Source of the DNA: Collinsella sp. AF02-46-1
GTDB lineage: Bacteria > Actinomycetota > Coriobacteriia > Coriobacteriales > Coriobacteriaceae
Length of the DNA: 60,089 nucleotides
Reading direction: 5' to 3'
Assembly (NCBI RefSeq): GCF_003465825.1
Contig: NZ_QSBV01000016.1
Span: 1 to 60,089 of the forward strand
Position 1 is the stretch's first letter, and every line of letters begins with the position of its first letter. Shown here in pieces: positions 48,241 to 57,520 of this stretch. Both the position numbers and the translations under genes were made by a program. The notes under the pieces were generated by a model, which was not told the DNA's origin, searched no databases, and saw only the letters and a list, made by a program, of their open reading frames with translations.

Positions 48241-48307
48241 GACAGATATCCATTGCAACATGACAGAGATATATTGCATATATCAGATAATGTCAACTAT
48301 ATCTGTC
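48241..48307 (-). promoter_or_regulatory. Promoter of the HTH operon with flanking operator sites
   Basis: On the minus strand: TTGACA (complement of 48291-48296), 17-base spacer, TATATC (complement of 48268-48273). Inverted GACAGATAT / ATATCTGTC copies lie at 48241-48249 and 48299-48307, with a third partial GACAGAGATAT at 48262. Likely binding sites of the XRE regulator itself. Confidence 0.65.
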
Positions 48308-48369
48308 ATTATGGAAACCATGTTCGTCATCGCCATGCGGACATTACAACTTCGGTTCGCTATTCAAAC

Positions 48370-48443
48370 TTACTCGGACAGAGCCGACTCGGTTTTGTCC
48401 GAGTAAACGAATCTCCATCGAACTCCGAACGATTGTTCGATGG
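48370..48443. repeat. Two consecutive hairpins upstream of the topoisomerase genes
   Basis: TTACTCGGACA / TGTCCGAGTAA (48370-48406, 11 bp) and TCCATCGAAC / GTTCGATGGA (48414-48443, 10 bp). They fill much of the 319-base gap between the HTH gene and the topoisomerase B gene and contain short nested GTTCG/CGAAC copies. Role unknown; possibly a dispersed element or a leader structure. Confidence 0.6.
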
Positions 48444-48538
48444 ATTTCGTGTTGGTTGGAATCGCCTATGGGCTGGGCTATGCTACCTTGACTATCTATA
48501 TGACTTAAACGCAGCAAAGGAGCACCGAGAGAGCGAGT

Positions 48539-50536
48539 ATGGCAAAAAACACCGCAAACTATGGTAACGACAGTATCCGCCAGCTCAAGGACGAGGAGCG
48601 CGTACGTCTGCGCCCCGCCGTTATTTTTGGCTCGGACGGACTCGACGGCTGCGCGCATGCCGCCTTCGAGATCCTGTCCAACGCCGTTGACGAGGCGCGC
48701 CAGGGCTACGGCAAGCTCATCACCCTTACCGCCTTTCGCGATGGCTCCATTCAGGTAGAGGACAACGGTCGCGGATGCCCGCTCGACTGGAACCCTTCCG
48801 AGAAGCGCTTTAACTGGGAGCTCGTCTTTTGCGAGCTCTACGCTGGCGGCAAGTACAACAACAACCAGGGCGGCGACTACGACTTCTCGCTCGGTACCAA
48901 CGGCCTGGGTTCGTGCGCGACCCAGTACGCCTCCGAGTACATGGACGTCACAGTTTGGCGCGACGGCAACAAGTACTCCCTGCACTTTAAAAAGGGCAAG
49001 GTCGTCGGCGCCAAAAAGAAGGCACTCGAGATTGAGCCCAGCGACGAGGAACGCACCGGCACCACCATCAAGTGGCGTCCCGATCTTGAGGTCTTTACCT
49101 CGATCAGCATTCCCCACGAGTGGTATCGCGAGACCATGCGCCGCCAGGCCGTGGTCAACGCCAACGTGACCTTCCGTCTGCGCATCGAGGGCGACGACGG
49201 CGAGTTTTCCGAAGAGGACTTCTGCTACCCCAAGGGCATCGAGGACTATGTGCTCGAGAAGGTCGGTACCGACTACCTTACCGAGCCCTTCTTTATCGAG
49301 GCCGACCGTCGCGGTCGCGATCGCGAGGATCTGCCCGATTACAACGTAAAAATCACTGCTTGCATGTGCTTCTCGCGCACTTTCACGATGCAGGAGTACT
49401 ACCACAACTCCTCCTGGCTCGAGAACGGCGGCTCACCCGAAAAGGCGGCCCGTAGCGCCCTGACCAGCGCCATCGATGCTTACATTAAGCAACAGGGCAA
49501 GTACAACAAAAACGAGAGCGGCATTAAGTGGCAAGATGTCCAGGACTGTCTGGTGCTGGTGACCAACTGCTTCTCCACCCAGACGTCCTACGAAAACCAG
49601 ACTAAGAAGGCCATCAACAACCGCTTTATCCAGCAGGCCATGACGGCATTCTTTAAGGAGCGCCTCTCGACCTACTTGATCGAGAACAAAGATGCCGCCA
49701 ACAAGATCATGGAGCAGGTGCTCATCAACAAGCGCTCGCGCGAGAATGCCGAGAAGACGCGCCAGAGCATCAAGACCAACCTGCAGCAGAAGACCGACAT
49801 GGCCAACCGCGTGCAGAAATTCATCGACTGCCGTTCCAAGGACAAGAGCCGTCGCGAGATCTACATCGTAGAGGGCGACTCGGCAGCAGGCGCCATTCGC
49901 ACCTCGCGCGATGCCGAGTTCCAGGGTGTTATGCCCGTCCGCGGCAAGATCCTCAATTGCCTGAAGGAGGACTATCCGCGCATCTTTAAGTCCGACATCA
50001 TCATGGACCTTATGCGCGTGCTGGGCTGCGGCGTGGAGATTAAGGACAAGCGCATCAAGAACCTCGGTGCCTTTGACCTGGACAACCTCAACTGGAACAA
50101 GGTCATCATCTGTACGGACGCCGACGTCGACGGCTACCACATCCGCACGCTCGTGCTCACCATGCTCTACCGCCTGGTGCCCACACTTATCGACGAGGGC
50201 TACGTGTATATCGCCGAGTCGCCGCTCTACGAGATCAACTGCAAAGAGAAGACCTACTTTGCCTACACCGAGCTCGAGAAGAACGGCATCCTCAAGGAGA
50301 TCGGCGACCAGAAGTGCTCCATCAACCGCTCCAAGGGTCTTGGTGAGAACGATCCGGACATGATGTGGCTCACCACCATGAACCCCGAGACGCGCCGTCT
50401 GATCAAGGTGGAGCCCGAGGACGTCACCAAGATGGAAACCATGTTCAACCTGTTGCTGGGCAACGACGAGGCGGGCCGCAAGCGCCATATCTCCGAGCAC
50501 GGCAAGGAATACCTGGACCAGCTGGACCTGCAATAG
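48539..50536 (+). CDS. Type IIA topoisomerase subunit B (ParE/GyrB-like)
   Basis: 665 residues. GHKL ATPase at the N-terminus: EILSNAVDEARQGYG (usual EIxDNxxDE), VEDNGRGCP, and LGTNGLGSCATQYAS; transducer region next, then TOPRIM with VEGDSAAGAIRTSRDAEFQG, CTDADVDGYHIRTL and the C-terminal KGLGENDPDMMWLTTMNP. The sequence deviates from standard GyrB/ParE at several motif positions, and no recF/dnaN genes are nearby, so this is probably a second pair (topoisomerase IV-like). AAAGGAGCACC lies 14 bases upstream of the ATG. Operon with subunit A. Confidence 0.9.
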   Translation: MAKNTANYGNDSIRQLKDEERVRLRPAVIFGSDGLDGCAHAAFEILSNAVDEARQGYGKLITLTAFRDGSIQVEDNGRGCPLDWNPSEKRFNWELVFCELYAGGKYNNNQGGDYDFSLGTNGLGSCATQYASEYMDVTVWRDGNKYSLHFKKGKVVGAKKKALEIEPSDEERTGTTIKWRPDLEVFTSISIPHEWYRETMRRQAVVNANVTFRLRIEGDDGEFSEEDFCYPKGIEDYVLEKVGTDYLTEPFFIEADRRGRDREDLPDYNVKITACMCFSRTFTMQEYYHNSSWLENGGSPEKAARSALTSAIDAYIKQQGKYNKNESGIKWQDVQDCLVLVTNCFSTQTSYENQTKKAINNRFIQQAMTAFFKERLSTYLIENKDAANKIMEQVLINKRSRENAEKTRQSIKTNLQQKTDMANRVQKFIDCRSKDKSRREIYIVEGDSAAGAIRTSRDAEFQGVMPVRGKILNCLKEDYPRIFKSDIIMDLMRVLGCGVEIKDKRIKNLGAFDLDNLNWNKVIICTDADVDGYHIRTLVLTMLYRLVPTLIDEGYVYIAESPLYEINCKEKTYFAYTELEKNGILKEIGDQKCSINRSKGLGENDPDMMWLTTMNPETRRLIKVEPEDVTKMETMFNLLLGNDEAGRKRHISEHGKEYLDQLDLQ

Positions 50537-50581
50537 CAGCAAATCGATAACGACGGCCCACAAATAGTTCAAGAGGAAATC

Positions 50582-52822
50582 GTGGCAAAGAAGAAGACGA
50601 AGAACCAGCCAAAGAAAAAGCAGGTCAACGCCGAGAACGTCATCGGCCTGCACTCCGAGGTCACCGACCAGCCGATTACGCAGACGCTCGAGGTCAACTA
50701 CATGCCCTACGCTATGAGCGTCAACGTCTCGCGTGCATTCCCCGAGATCGACGGCTTTAAGCCCTCGCACCGCAAGCTGCTCTACACTATGTACAAGATG
50801 GGCCTGCTCAAGGGCGAGCGCCAAAAGAGCGCCAACATCGTGGGCCAGACCATGAAGCTCAACCCACACGGCGACGCCGCCATCTACGAAACGATGGTGC
50901 GCCTGGCGACGGGCAACGAAGCGCTGCTTGCCCCCTTCGTGGAGTCGAAGGGCAACTTTGGCAAGTACTATTCGGGCGACCTGAGCTACGCCGCCTCGCG
51001 TTACACCGAGGCCAAGCTCTCCCCCATCAGCGCCGAGATCTTCAAGGACATCGACAAGGACCCGGTCGACTTCGTCGACAGCTACGACGGCGCCATGAAG
51101 GAGCCGCGCCTGCTGCCCACCACGTTCCCCAACATCCTTGTCTCGGCCAATAAGGGCATCGGCGTCGCCATGGCGTCCGACATCTGCGGTTTCAACCTCA
51201 ACGAGGTCTGCACCGCCACGATGCACTACCTGCAGGATCCCGACTGCGACCTGCTCGAGTACATGCCCATGCCCGACTTCTCGACCGGCGGCGAGATTAT
51301 CTACCGCCGCGAGGAGATGGAGAAGATCGTCGAGACCGGCCTGGGCAGCTTCCAGATTCGCTCCCGCTGGCGCTGGATTCCCGAAGAGCGCATCATCGAG
51401 GTCTACGAGATTCCCTACACCACCAAGACCGATGTCATCATCGAGCGCATTGTCAAGCTCTCCAAGGAGGGCAAGGTCAAGGAGATCGCCGACATCCGCG
51501 ATGAGACCGACCTTTCGGGCCTGCGTATCGCCATCGACCTCAAGCGCGGCGTCGACCCCGACAAGCTCATGGCGAAGCTCTATCGCTCGACCACGCTGCA
51601 GGATTCGTTCTCGTGCAACTTCAACGTGCTGGTCGACGGCTATCCCCGTGTTATGGGCGTGCGCCAGATCCTGCACGAGTGGGTCGCGTGGCGTATTGCG
51701 TCCACGCGTCGCCGCATTAACTTTGACCTGGGCAAAAAGTCCGAGCGCCTGCACCTGCTGCACGGCCTTGAGGCAATTCTGCTCGACATCGACAAGGCCA
51801 TCGCCATCATCCGCGGCACTAAGCTCGAGGCAGAGGTTGTACCCAACCTTATGAAGGGTTTCGACATCGACGAGACCCAGGCCGAGTTTGTCGCCGAGCT
51901 TAAGCTCCGCAACATCAACGAGGAGTACATCCTCAACCGCACCAAGGACATCGCCAAGCTCGAGGGCGAGATTGCCGAGCTTGAGGAGATCCTCTCCAGC
52001 GAGGAGAACATCAAGAAGGTCATCAGCGACGAGCTAGCAGCGGTCAACAAGAAGTACGTGATGCCGCGCCGCACGGGCAGGATCGAGCCCCATGAGGTTA
52101 TCGAGGTAAGCTTGGAGCCCGAGGTCGAGGAGTACCCGGTCACCATCATGCTCTCGCGCGATGGCTACCTAAAGAAGATGACGGACCGCGTGCTCAAGAA
52201 GGCGACCACGCTCAAGTACAAGGACGGCGACAAACCCTTTATCGAGTTCCCGTCCTCCAACACCCACGAGCTGCTGGTCTTTACCAACAAGAGCCAGGTG
52301 TACAAGTGCAAGGTCGCGGCGTTTGAGGACACCAAGTCGGCCCAGCTGGGCTCGTACCTTCCGACCGATCTTGAGATGGAACCCGACGAGAGCGTCATCT
52401 GGGTCATCGACCCCGAGGACTACAAGGCCGACGTGCTGTTCGTCTTTGAGAACGGCCGCGTGGTGCGTGTCGCGCTTTCTGGATACGCTACCAAGACCAA
52501 CCGCAAGCGCCTTAAGAACGCCATCTACGGCGGCAGCAAGCTGCTGTATGCGCAGGTGCTCAAGGAGGACCGCGACCTCGCGCTGGTCTCGAGCGACTAC
52601 CGCCTGATGAACTTCAACACGTCGCTGCTCAAGACCAAGACGACCACCAACACGCAGGGCGTCCAGGCCTTTACGGCCAAGAAGGGCCGCTCGGTCACCA
52701 CCGTCGGCACGACCGAGGAAATCCTTGGCGCCGGCGTCTCGGCCGAGAAGTTCACCGCGCAGAGCCTGCCCTCCGCCGGCGCCCTCATGAAGGAAAATGA
52801 CATGCCGAGTTTGTTTGACTAA
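50582..52822 (+). CDS. Type IIA topoisomerase subunit A (ParC/GyrA-like)
   Basis: 746 residues. The winged helix carries PEIDGFKPSHRKLLYTMYKM and the catalytic tyrosine sits in ASRYTEAKLSPI (about Y142; the family has AAMRYTE); the tower region follows (HEWVAWRIASTRRRINFDL), a coiled coil with KLEGEIAELEEILSSEENI, and a short C-terminal pinwheel-like region. The QRRxG-type GyrA box is not seen, so decatenase-like activity is more likely than supercoiling. GTG start with AAGAGGAAATC upstream, 45 bases after subunit B. Confidence 0.9.
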   Translation: MAKKKTKNQPKKKQVNAENVIGLHSEVTDQPITQTLEVNYMPYAMSVNVSRAFPEIDGFKPSHRKLLYTMYKMGLLKGERQKSANIVGQTMKLNPHGDAAIYETMVRLATGNEALLAPFVESKGNFGKYYSGDLSYAASRYTEAKLSPISAEIFKDIDKDPVDFVDSYDGAMKEPRLLPTTFPNILVSANKGIGVAMASDICGFNLNEVCTATMHYLQDPDCDLLEYMPMPDFSTGGEIIYRREEMEKIVETGLGSFQIRSRWRWIPEERIIEVYEIPYTTKTDVIIERIVKLSKEGKVKEIADIRDETDLSGLRIAIDLKRGVDPDKLMAKLYRSTTLQDSFSCNFNVLVDGYPRVMGVRQILHEWVAWRIASTRRRINFDLGKKSERLHLLHGLEAILLDIDKAIAIIRGTKLEAEVVPNLMKGFDIDETQAEFVAELKLRNINEEYILNRTKDIAKLEGEIAELEEILSSEENIKKVISDELAAVNKKYVMPRRTGRIEPHEVIEVSLEPEVEEYPVTIMLSRDGYLKKMTDRVLKKATTLKYKDGDKPFIEFPSSNTHELLVFTNKSQVYKCKVAAFEDTKSAQLGSYLPTDLEMEPDESVIWVIDPEDYKADVLFVFENGRVVRVALSGYATKTNRKRLKNAIYGGSKLLYAQVLKEDRDLALVSSDYRLMNFNTSLLKTKTTTNTQGVQAFTAKKGRSVTTVGTTEEILGAGVSAEKFTAQSLPSAGALMKENDMPSLFD

Positions 52823-52861
52823 AACAACGGCGACTAAACCGTCATGGTTTTACAAAGCAGC

Positions 52862-52899
52862 GGGGCCCGGAGCGCAGTAAACGCTGCGCCCCGGGCCCC
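52862..52899 (+). terminator. Terminator-like hairpin after the topoisomerase operon
   Basis: GGGGCCCGG pairs with CCGGGCCCC, with an inner GCGCAG / CTGCGC helix. Very stable but with no U-run; also lies 23 bases beyond the end of the convergent DUF4143 gene. Confidence 0.65.
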
Positions 52900-52921
52900 A
52901 TGCATTACACCAGCATCATCC

Positions 52922-54211
52922 CTATAGACAAAATGCCGCATAAAGCGGAACAGACATAAGCCCATCATTCATTCCAAAGGGCTTAGTCGATAGCCTGATA
53001 AGGCGCACGCCCGGATGGGTCTTTTTAAGTGAGGACAGACTTCGAGATCTTGTGTTCTCCCCCGCCTTGACTTCAATCGCAGACAAGCATCCCTGCTTCT
53101 CTACTACAAAGTCGATTTCCGCACGATTATCTCGCGCCCAATAATGCAGTGGATAACCCATGGCTGAAAGCTGTTGGGCAACGTAGTTTTCGGTAAGTGC
53201 ACCCATGAATGTGCCGCCGATACCGGCAAGAATATCGGCGCGTTGAGCACCGGCCTTGGAGACCAGCAGCCCTGTATCCGCCTGATAGATTTTAAAAGCA
53301 GAAGGGTTAACGAAGGCCTCTAAGGGGCTTTCGATCTGCCCGACTAGGCTGCAGCGCGCCACCGTACCCGACAATACAAGCCAATCGAGAGCATCTCCAA
53401 AGAGAGACGCATTGCCCCCCGCTCGCACTACCTTGTATTGAAATTTACGATTCTCTTTGGCAAGCTGCTGTGGAATGGAATCGAAGCACGCACGCGTCTT
53501 TGCACTCAAGCGTTCATCAGCATATTTATTGGTGTCGGCGGAATATCCGTCGAGAATAATCCGATGCTTTTCGGCCACATCAATGATTGACTGATCATCG
53601 ATGTACGTTTGGACCGCCTCGGGCATTCCGCCAACAACAAGATACTGTCGATAGAGCCCAAGCGCCTTTTCATGAAGGCTTGGCGCAAGAGGACCCATTA
53701 TCTCGAATGATGAGCGTATCTCGTCGACCAGCTGATCGTGCCCCATCGCCCAGAGAAACTCCTCGAAATCGAGTGGAGTCATCTCAATCAAGTCGGTCTT
53801 TCCGACGGGGAACGAATACGACTGATGGTTAATGGCAACCCCAAGAAGCGACCCGGCAGCCGCAACGTAATACTCGGGAGCATCTTCGCAAAAGTATTTA
53901 AGGGAAGTGAGCGCTTCCTCGCATGCCTGGATCTCGTCAATGAACAGTAAGGTTTTGCCAGGCACGATACGCCGTCCCGTACGAGCCTCGATCGCACGTA
54001 CGATCGAATGAGGGTCAAGACCGCCCGAAAAATCCGCTCGCGCCGACCGGTCGTTCTCAAGATTAACGTAGACAACCGATTCGAAAAGATCCCGGGCGTA
54101 CGTTCTGAGCAGATAGGTCTTGCCACACTGGCGCACGCCTTTGACCAGCAAAGGTTTTCTATCAGCTCTGTCTCGCCATTCCCTAAGGAGCTCGTCTGCC
54201 TTGCGACGCAT
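52922..54211 (-). CDS. AAA+ ATPase with DUF4143
   Basis: 429 residues. Walker A VKGVRQCGKTYLLRT (about residues 24-38), Walker B TLLFIDEIQACEEAL, then the DUF4143 part with AGSLLGVAINHQSYSFPVG, MTPLDFEEFLWAMG and a PD-(D/E)xK-like end (YWARDNRAEIDFVVEKQGCL SAIEVKAG). Proteins of this group are common in anaerobes, often mobile, with unknown function. The first bases and the upstream gap are AT-rich. GAGGGAAGG precedes the ATG. Confidence 0.88.
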   Translation of the reverse strand: MRRKADELLREWRDRADRKPLLVKGVRQCGKTYLLRTYARDLFESVVYVNLENDRSARADFSGGLDPHSIVRAIEARTGRRIVPGKTLLFIDEIQACEEALTSLKYFCEDAPEYYVAAAGSLLGVAINHQSYSFPVGKTDLIEMTPLDFEEFLWAMGHDQLVDEIRSSFEIMGPLAPSLHEKALGLYRQYLVVGGMPEAVQTYIDDQSIIDVAEKHRIILDGYSADTNKYADERLSAKTRACFDSIPQQLAKENRKFQYKVVRAGGNASLFGDALDWLVLSGTVARCSLVGQIESPLEAFVNPSAFKIYQADTGLLVSKAGAQRADILAGIGGTFMGALTENYVAQQLSAMGYPLHYWARDNRAEIDFVVEKQGCLSAIEVKAGENTRSRSLSSLKKTHPGVRLIRLSTKPFGMNDGLMSVPLYAAFCL

Positions 54212-54391
54212 ACGTAACCTTCCCTCATGAACTTCTATTTGACAATATTTTAACGCGGATTAATTTGTTTTCAGTTATTTTTCTGCGTTTAAAAATTGTT
54301 CTATACGGCACTTGAGGGAATTCGCCCCTATCTCTCGGTAAGGACAGCAAGCATTTCCACCAACACCGATTGCCATGCGCTCTTCTTGCCC

Positions 54392-54922
54392 TTAGGCGAG
54401 CTTGCGAGCGAGCTCTCGCACCTCTTCCAGCTTGGGCGAGGAGGCCATGCTGTCGCGCTCGGTCATACCGCTGATGGTGACAATGCCCTGGTCCTCCCAC
54501 TTGCAGTATGCGCACGTGGACTTGTACATGGCGATCGCCGCATCATAGACGCCCTCGCTGTGGCTATCGAGCAAAAGGGCCGTCTTGGTGAACGGGAAGC
54601 CCGTAGCACCGAAGGCGTACAGGCGGTCGATGACAGCCTTCTCCTGCGCGGTGATATCGAACCAGTAGATAGGCGAGGCAAAGACGACCATATCTGCGTC
54701 TTTCAACGACTCGATCACGTTGACCATGTCATCCTTCTGCACGCAGACGCCCTCATGGGCGAAGCAGTACTGGCATCCCAAGCAGCCGGCGATCTTCTTG
54801 CTGGCAACGCGGATGACCTCGACCGTATGGCCGCCCTCACGCGCGGTCTCGGCAAACGCCTCGACCATGGTGTCGGTATTGGCGCCCTTGCGCGGGCTAC
54901 CACTCAATACAACGATTTTCAT
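54392..54922 (-). CDS. Flavodoxin-fold NAD(P)H-dependent oxidoreductase (iron-sulfur flavoprotein type)
   Basis: 176 residues. VVLSGSPRKGANTDTMVEAF is the FMN loop, CLGCQYCFAHEGVC the cysteine-rich segment (near residue 47) seen in iron-sulfur flavoproteins, and FASPIYWFDITAQEKAVIDR the second flavin loop. It is similar in plan to the gene at 240. GAAGGAGAGGGAATCCT precedes the ATG. Electron donor and acceptor unknown. Confidence 0.88.
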   Translation of the reverse strand: MKIVVLSGSPRKGANTDTMVEAFAETAREGGHTVEVIRVASKKIAGCLGCQYCFAHEGVCVQKDDMVNVIESLKDADMVVFASPIYWFDITAQEKAVIDRLYAFGATGFPFTKTALLLDSHSEGVYDAAIAMYKSTCAYCKWEDQGIVTISGMTERDSMASSPKLEEVRELARKLA

Positions 54923-55163
54923 AGGATTCCCTCTCCTTCATGCTGCAGGCGCGCGGCATGTTTTTTTGTAACCAAAATGAATGGAGCTATTCAGTCGTCT
55001 GTAGATCGCATCTCTCGTTCGCGCTCTCCAAAGAAGGTGCAAGCAGAAGCATCACGGGCATTGATCGGCGCCGATATGGATCACGACATGAAACTGTAAG
55101 GGTTGGCCAGAGGTTGCTAGATTCAGTAGCTCGCAGCAATAGAGCGAATGACGACTTCGGCGA

Positions 55164-55169
55164 TATAAT
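55164..55169 (+). promoter_or_regulatory. -10 element TATAAT before the DUF262 gene
   Basis: TATAAT lies 40 bases before the ATG at 55209; the region at -35 distance (TAGAGC) is weak. Confidence 0.45.
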
Positions 55170-55208
55170 CTGTCCATCTTGATTGTTCCTGCGCGGAAGG
55201 TACAGCTC

Positions 55209-56942
55209 ATGTCCAAGCTCAACATCGACCAGCGATCGATTCGCGATCTTCTCACCGATAAGCGATCGGACTTCCTCATCCCCGACTACCAGAGGCCCTA
55301 CGCCTGGGGCGAGGATGAATGCGCAACGCTGTGGGACGACCTGTTCTCGTTCGCTTTTCCAGGCGATGACTACGAGCGTTTCGACAGCGAGAACGACGAA
55401 TACTTTCTAGGACCCATCGTCACCTTTAAGAACCTCTCTGGTCAACTCGAGATCATTGACGGCCAGCAGCGCCTCACCACCATCATGCTGCTGCTCCGCG
55501 CGTTCTACGACAAGTTCACCAACATGAAGGATAAGCAGTCTGTGAAGATGCGCGAGGCAATCGCCCGTTGTGTATGGAAAACCGACGAGTTCGACGAGCC
55601 CGACATGGAGCGCCTCAAGATCGACTCCGAGGTTGCATCGGACAACGACAAGAATGAATTCCTCGAGATTTTACGAGAGGGCAACGTAGGCGATGGCTGG
55701 AAGAGCGCTTATGCCCGCAACTTCGCTTTCTTCCAGAGGAAAATTGAACAACTGGTGAGCGAGTGGCCCACCTACACCGTCTACATGGCCACACGCGTCA
55801 TCAACAATGTGATACTGTTACCCATTGAAGCGGAGTCGCAGGACACCGCGCTACGCATCTTCTCGACTCTAAACGACCGAGGGCTGCCTCTCTCGGATGC
55901 CGACATCTTCAAAAGCCAGTTCTACAAGCATTATTCCGACACGGGGCGCAAGGACGAGTTCATCCGTCGCTGGAAGGCGCTCGAGGAGGGAGCGAACGCT
56001 ATCTTCCGGCCCATGCGCGGTACACCAACCGATGAGCTATTTACGCGCTATATGTACTACCGCCGCGCAAAGAAAGGCATCCGCGACACGACCACCGCAT
56101 CGTTGCGCGACTTCTTCGGTGCCGATGGCTACGCCATGCTCAAGGAGGACGCCACGCTCGACGATCTCGAGGCGCTGCTCGGCTTCTGGAAACGCGTCGA
56201 TGCGCAGGAAGGGTTCAGTGAGCGCGTGCTCCGCAGGCTCTTCGTGCTGAACTACGCCCCCAACGGCATGTGGACCTATCTGCTAAGCGTCTGGTTCCTT
56301 GCCAACCGCGACAGCAAAAGTGTCCTCGATGACGAGGCACTCTACGGCTTTCTAAACAAGATCACGGCATTCGTTCTCGCCTACGCCATTGAGCGTCCCG
56401 GCGTAAATGCGCTGCGTTCGCCAGTGTATCCCGAGATGATCAACATCGTGGAGCACCGCCCGGTGGAATTTCCCAACCACCACTTCAATCGCGCAAATAT
56501 TGCTGAGCGATTCCGAACCTACGTGTTCACCAACGGCAGGCCTGTAACGAAGTCCATGCTCACTTGGTGGGCGTACGCAGACCCAGATCAACCACTCATG
56601 GACCTAGACACCACGCTCGAAATTGAGCACATCTATGCCAAGAAGCGCAACGAGGTAGACCCGCTCGTCGACCAATCCAACCTGGAGGCGCTGGGTAACA
56701 AGGCGCTGCTCGAGAAGCGTGTAAACATCCGCGCGGCCGACTACAGATTCTGCGATAAACGCAAGTACTATGAGGGATACACCGACGGCAATGGCAAGCG
56801 CAAAGCCGGAACAAAGATCGCGGAACTCAAGCGCCTGACACAAGTCATGGAAGACTTCACCGAAATAGACATCGCGACTCGCACGGCACGGATAATCGAT
56901 GCCTTCGTGGACTACCTGGGCGACAACGGACTTTTGAGCTAA
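55209..56942 (+). CDS. DUF262-DUF1524 protein (GmrSD-like)
   Basis: 577 residues. N-terminal DUF262: FLIPDYQRPYAWGEDECATL and LEIIDGQQRLTTIMLLLRAF, the DGQQR motif typical of GmrS/ParB-like NTPases. C-terminal DUF1524 with an HNH-like nuclease site: TLEIEHIYAKKRNEVDPL (H) and NLEALGNKALLEK (N). Fused GmrS-GmrD proteins are type IV modification-dependent restriction enzymes against glucosylated or other modified phage DNA, so a defence role is likely. Start 55209 follows GCGGAAGGTACAGCTC. Directly followed by a DUF6508-like frame. Confidence 0.88.
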   Translation: MSKLNIDQRSIRDLLTDKRSDFLIPDYQRPYAWGEDECATLWDDLFSFAFPGDDYERFDSENDEYFLGPIVTFKNLSGQLEIIDGQQRLTTIMLLLRAFYDKFTNMKDKQSVKMREAIARCVWKTDEFDEPDMERLKIDSEVASDNDKNEFLEILREGNVGDGWKSAYARNFAFFQRKIEQLVSEWPTYTVYMATRVINNVILLPIEAESQDTALRIFSTLNDRGLPLSDADIFKSQFYKHYSDTGRKDEFIRRWKALEEGANAIFRPMRGTPTDELFTRYMYYRRAKKGIRDTTTASLRDFFGADGYAMLKEDATLDDLEALLGFWKRVDAQEGFSERVLRRLFVLNYAPNGMWTYLLSVWFLANRDSKSVLDDEALYGFLNKITAFVLAYAIERPGVNALRSPVYPEMINIVEHRPVEFPNHHFNRANIAERFRTYVFTNGRPVTKSMLTWWAYADPDQPLMDLDTTLEIEHIYAKKRNEVDPLVDQSNLEALGNKALLEKRVNIRAADYRFCDKRKYYEGYTDGNGKRKAGTKIAELKRLTQVMEDFTEIDIATRTARIIDAFVDYLGDNGLLS

Positions 56943-56951
56943 GGAGCGAAC

Positions 56952-57296
56952 ACGTTCGAAAGACTAACCAAGTACGCTGGCAAGCTGACGGACAGAAACA
57001 TGAATGTCGAGCTTGGGGGCGGGACGCTCGGACTCGAGGATTTCGTCGACGATTTCTATGAACTGGACGGGTTCGCGGACACCAGCTACTTCGAGACGCT
57101 TGAACGCCATAGCATCGACACCTCGGAAGGCATAGACAGCTGTGACATCGACCATGGGGACATTGACCTGATACGCGCATGCATCACGTGGTGCGTTCGT
57201 GGCGACCGCTTCTGCGACGGACTCCTTGCCGCGCAAGCCAGGAGCGGGTTTCTGGACCGCTGCCTCTCCCGGCTGAAGGAGTTCGACGAGGGCTGA
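56952..57296 (+). CDS. DUF6508-like small protein with a non-standard start
   Basis: From 56952 the frame reads (ACG) FERLTKYAGKLTDRNMNVEL and later LIRACITWCVRGDRFCDGLL and GFLDRCLSRLKEFDEG, resembling DUF6508 proteins (ALxxGxxRAERFCDG, LERLKE). AAGGAG overlaps the DUF262 stop and lies five bases before ACG, exactly where ATG is expected; no ATG, GTG or TTG is there. The first ATG is 57000, which would remove 16 conserved residues. Either a rare ACG start, a disabling mutation or a base error. Probable partner of the DUF262 gene. Confidence 0.6.
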   Translation, partial: TFERLTKYAGKLTDRNMNVELGGGTLGLEDFVDDFYELDGFADTSYFETLERHSIDTSEGIDSCDIDHGDIDLIRACITWCVRGDRFCDGLLAAQARSGFLDRCLSRLKEFDEG

Positions 57297-57520
57297 ACGG
57301 CGGCCACGAAGACGTCTGGCGCTGCGACAGCACAGCGATGCGACAATGCCATGCCGTCGCACTCCGTCATGTCACCAAATCAAAAGCGGAGCCAACGCTC
57401 AATCTTGAGATACATTGACCAAAGGCTCACATTTCTGCCGAGAAGTCGAGAGCGCGGGGCACACGATGGCGCTTTATCCTCAGCTCATAGCTGCACTACT
57501 TACCTGAAATGAACCCGTGG

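Noticed and set aside
49433..51763. 776-codon minus-strand open frame
   Set aside because: Shadow of the topoisomerase genes, opposite to strongly conserved coding sequence; no protein motif.
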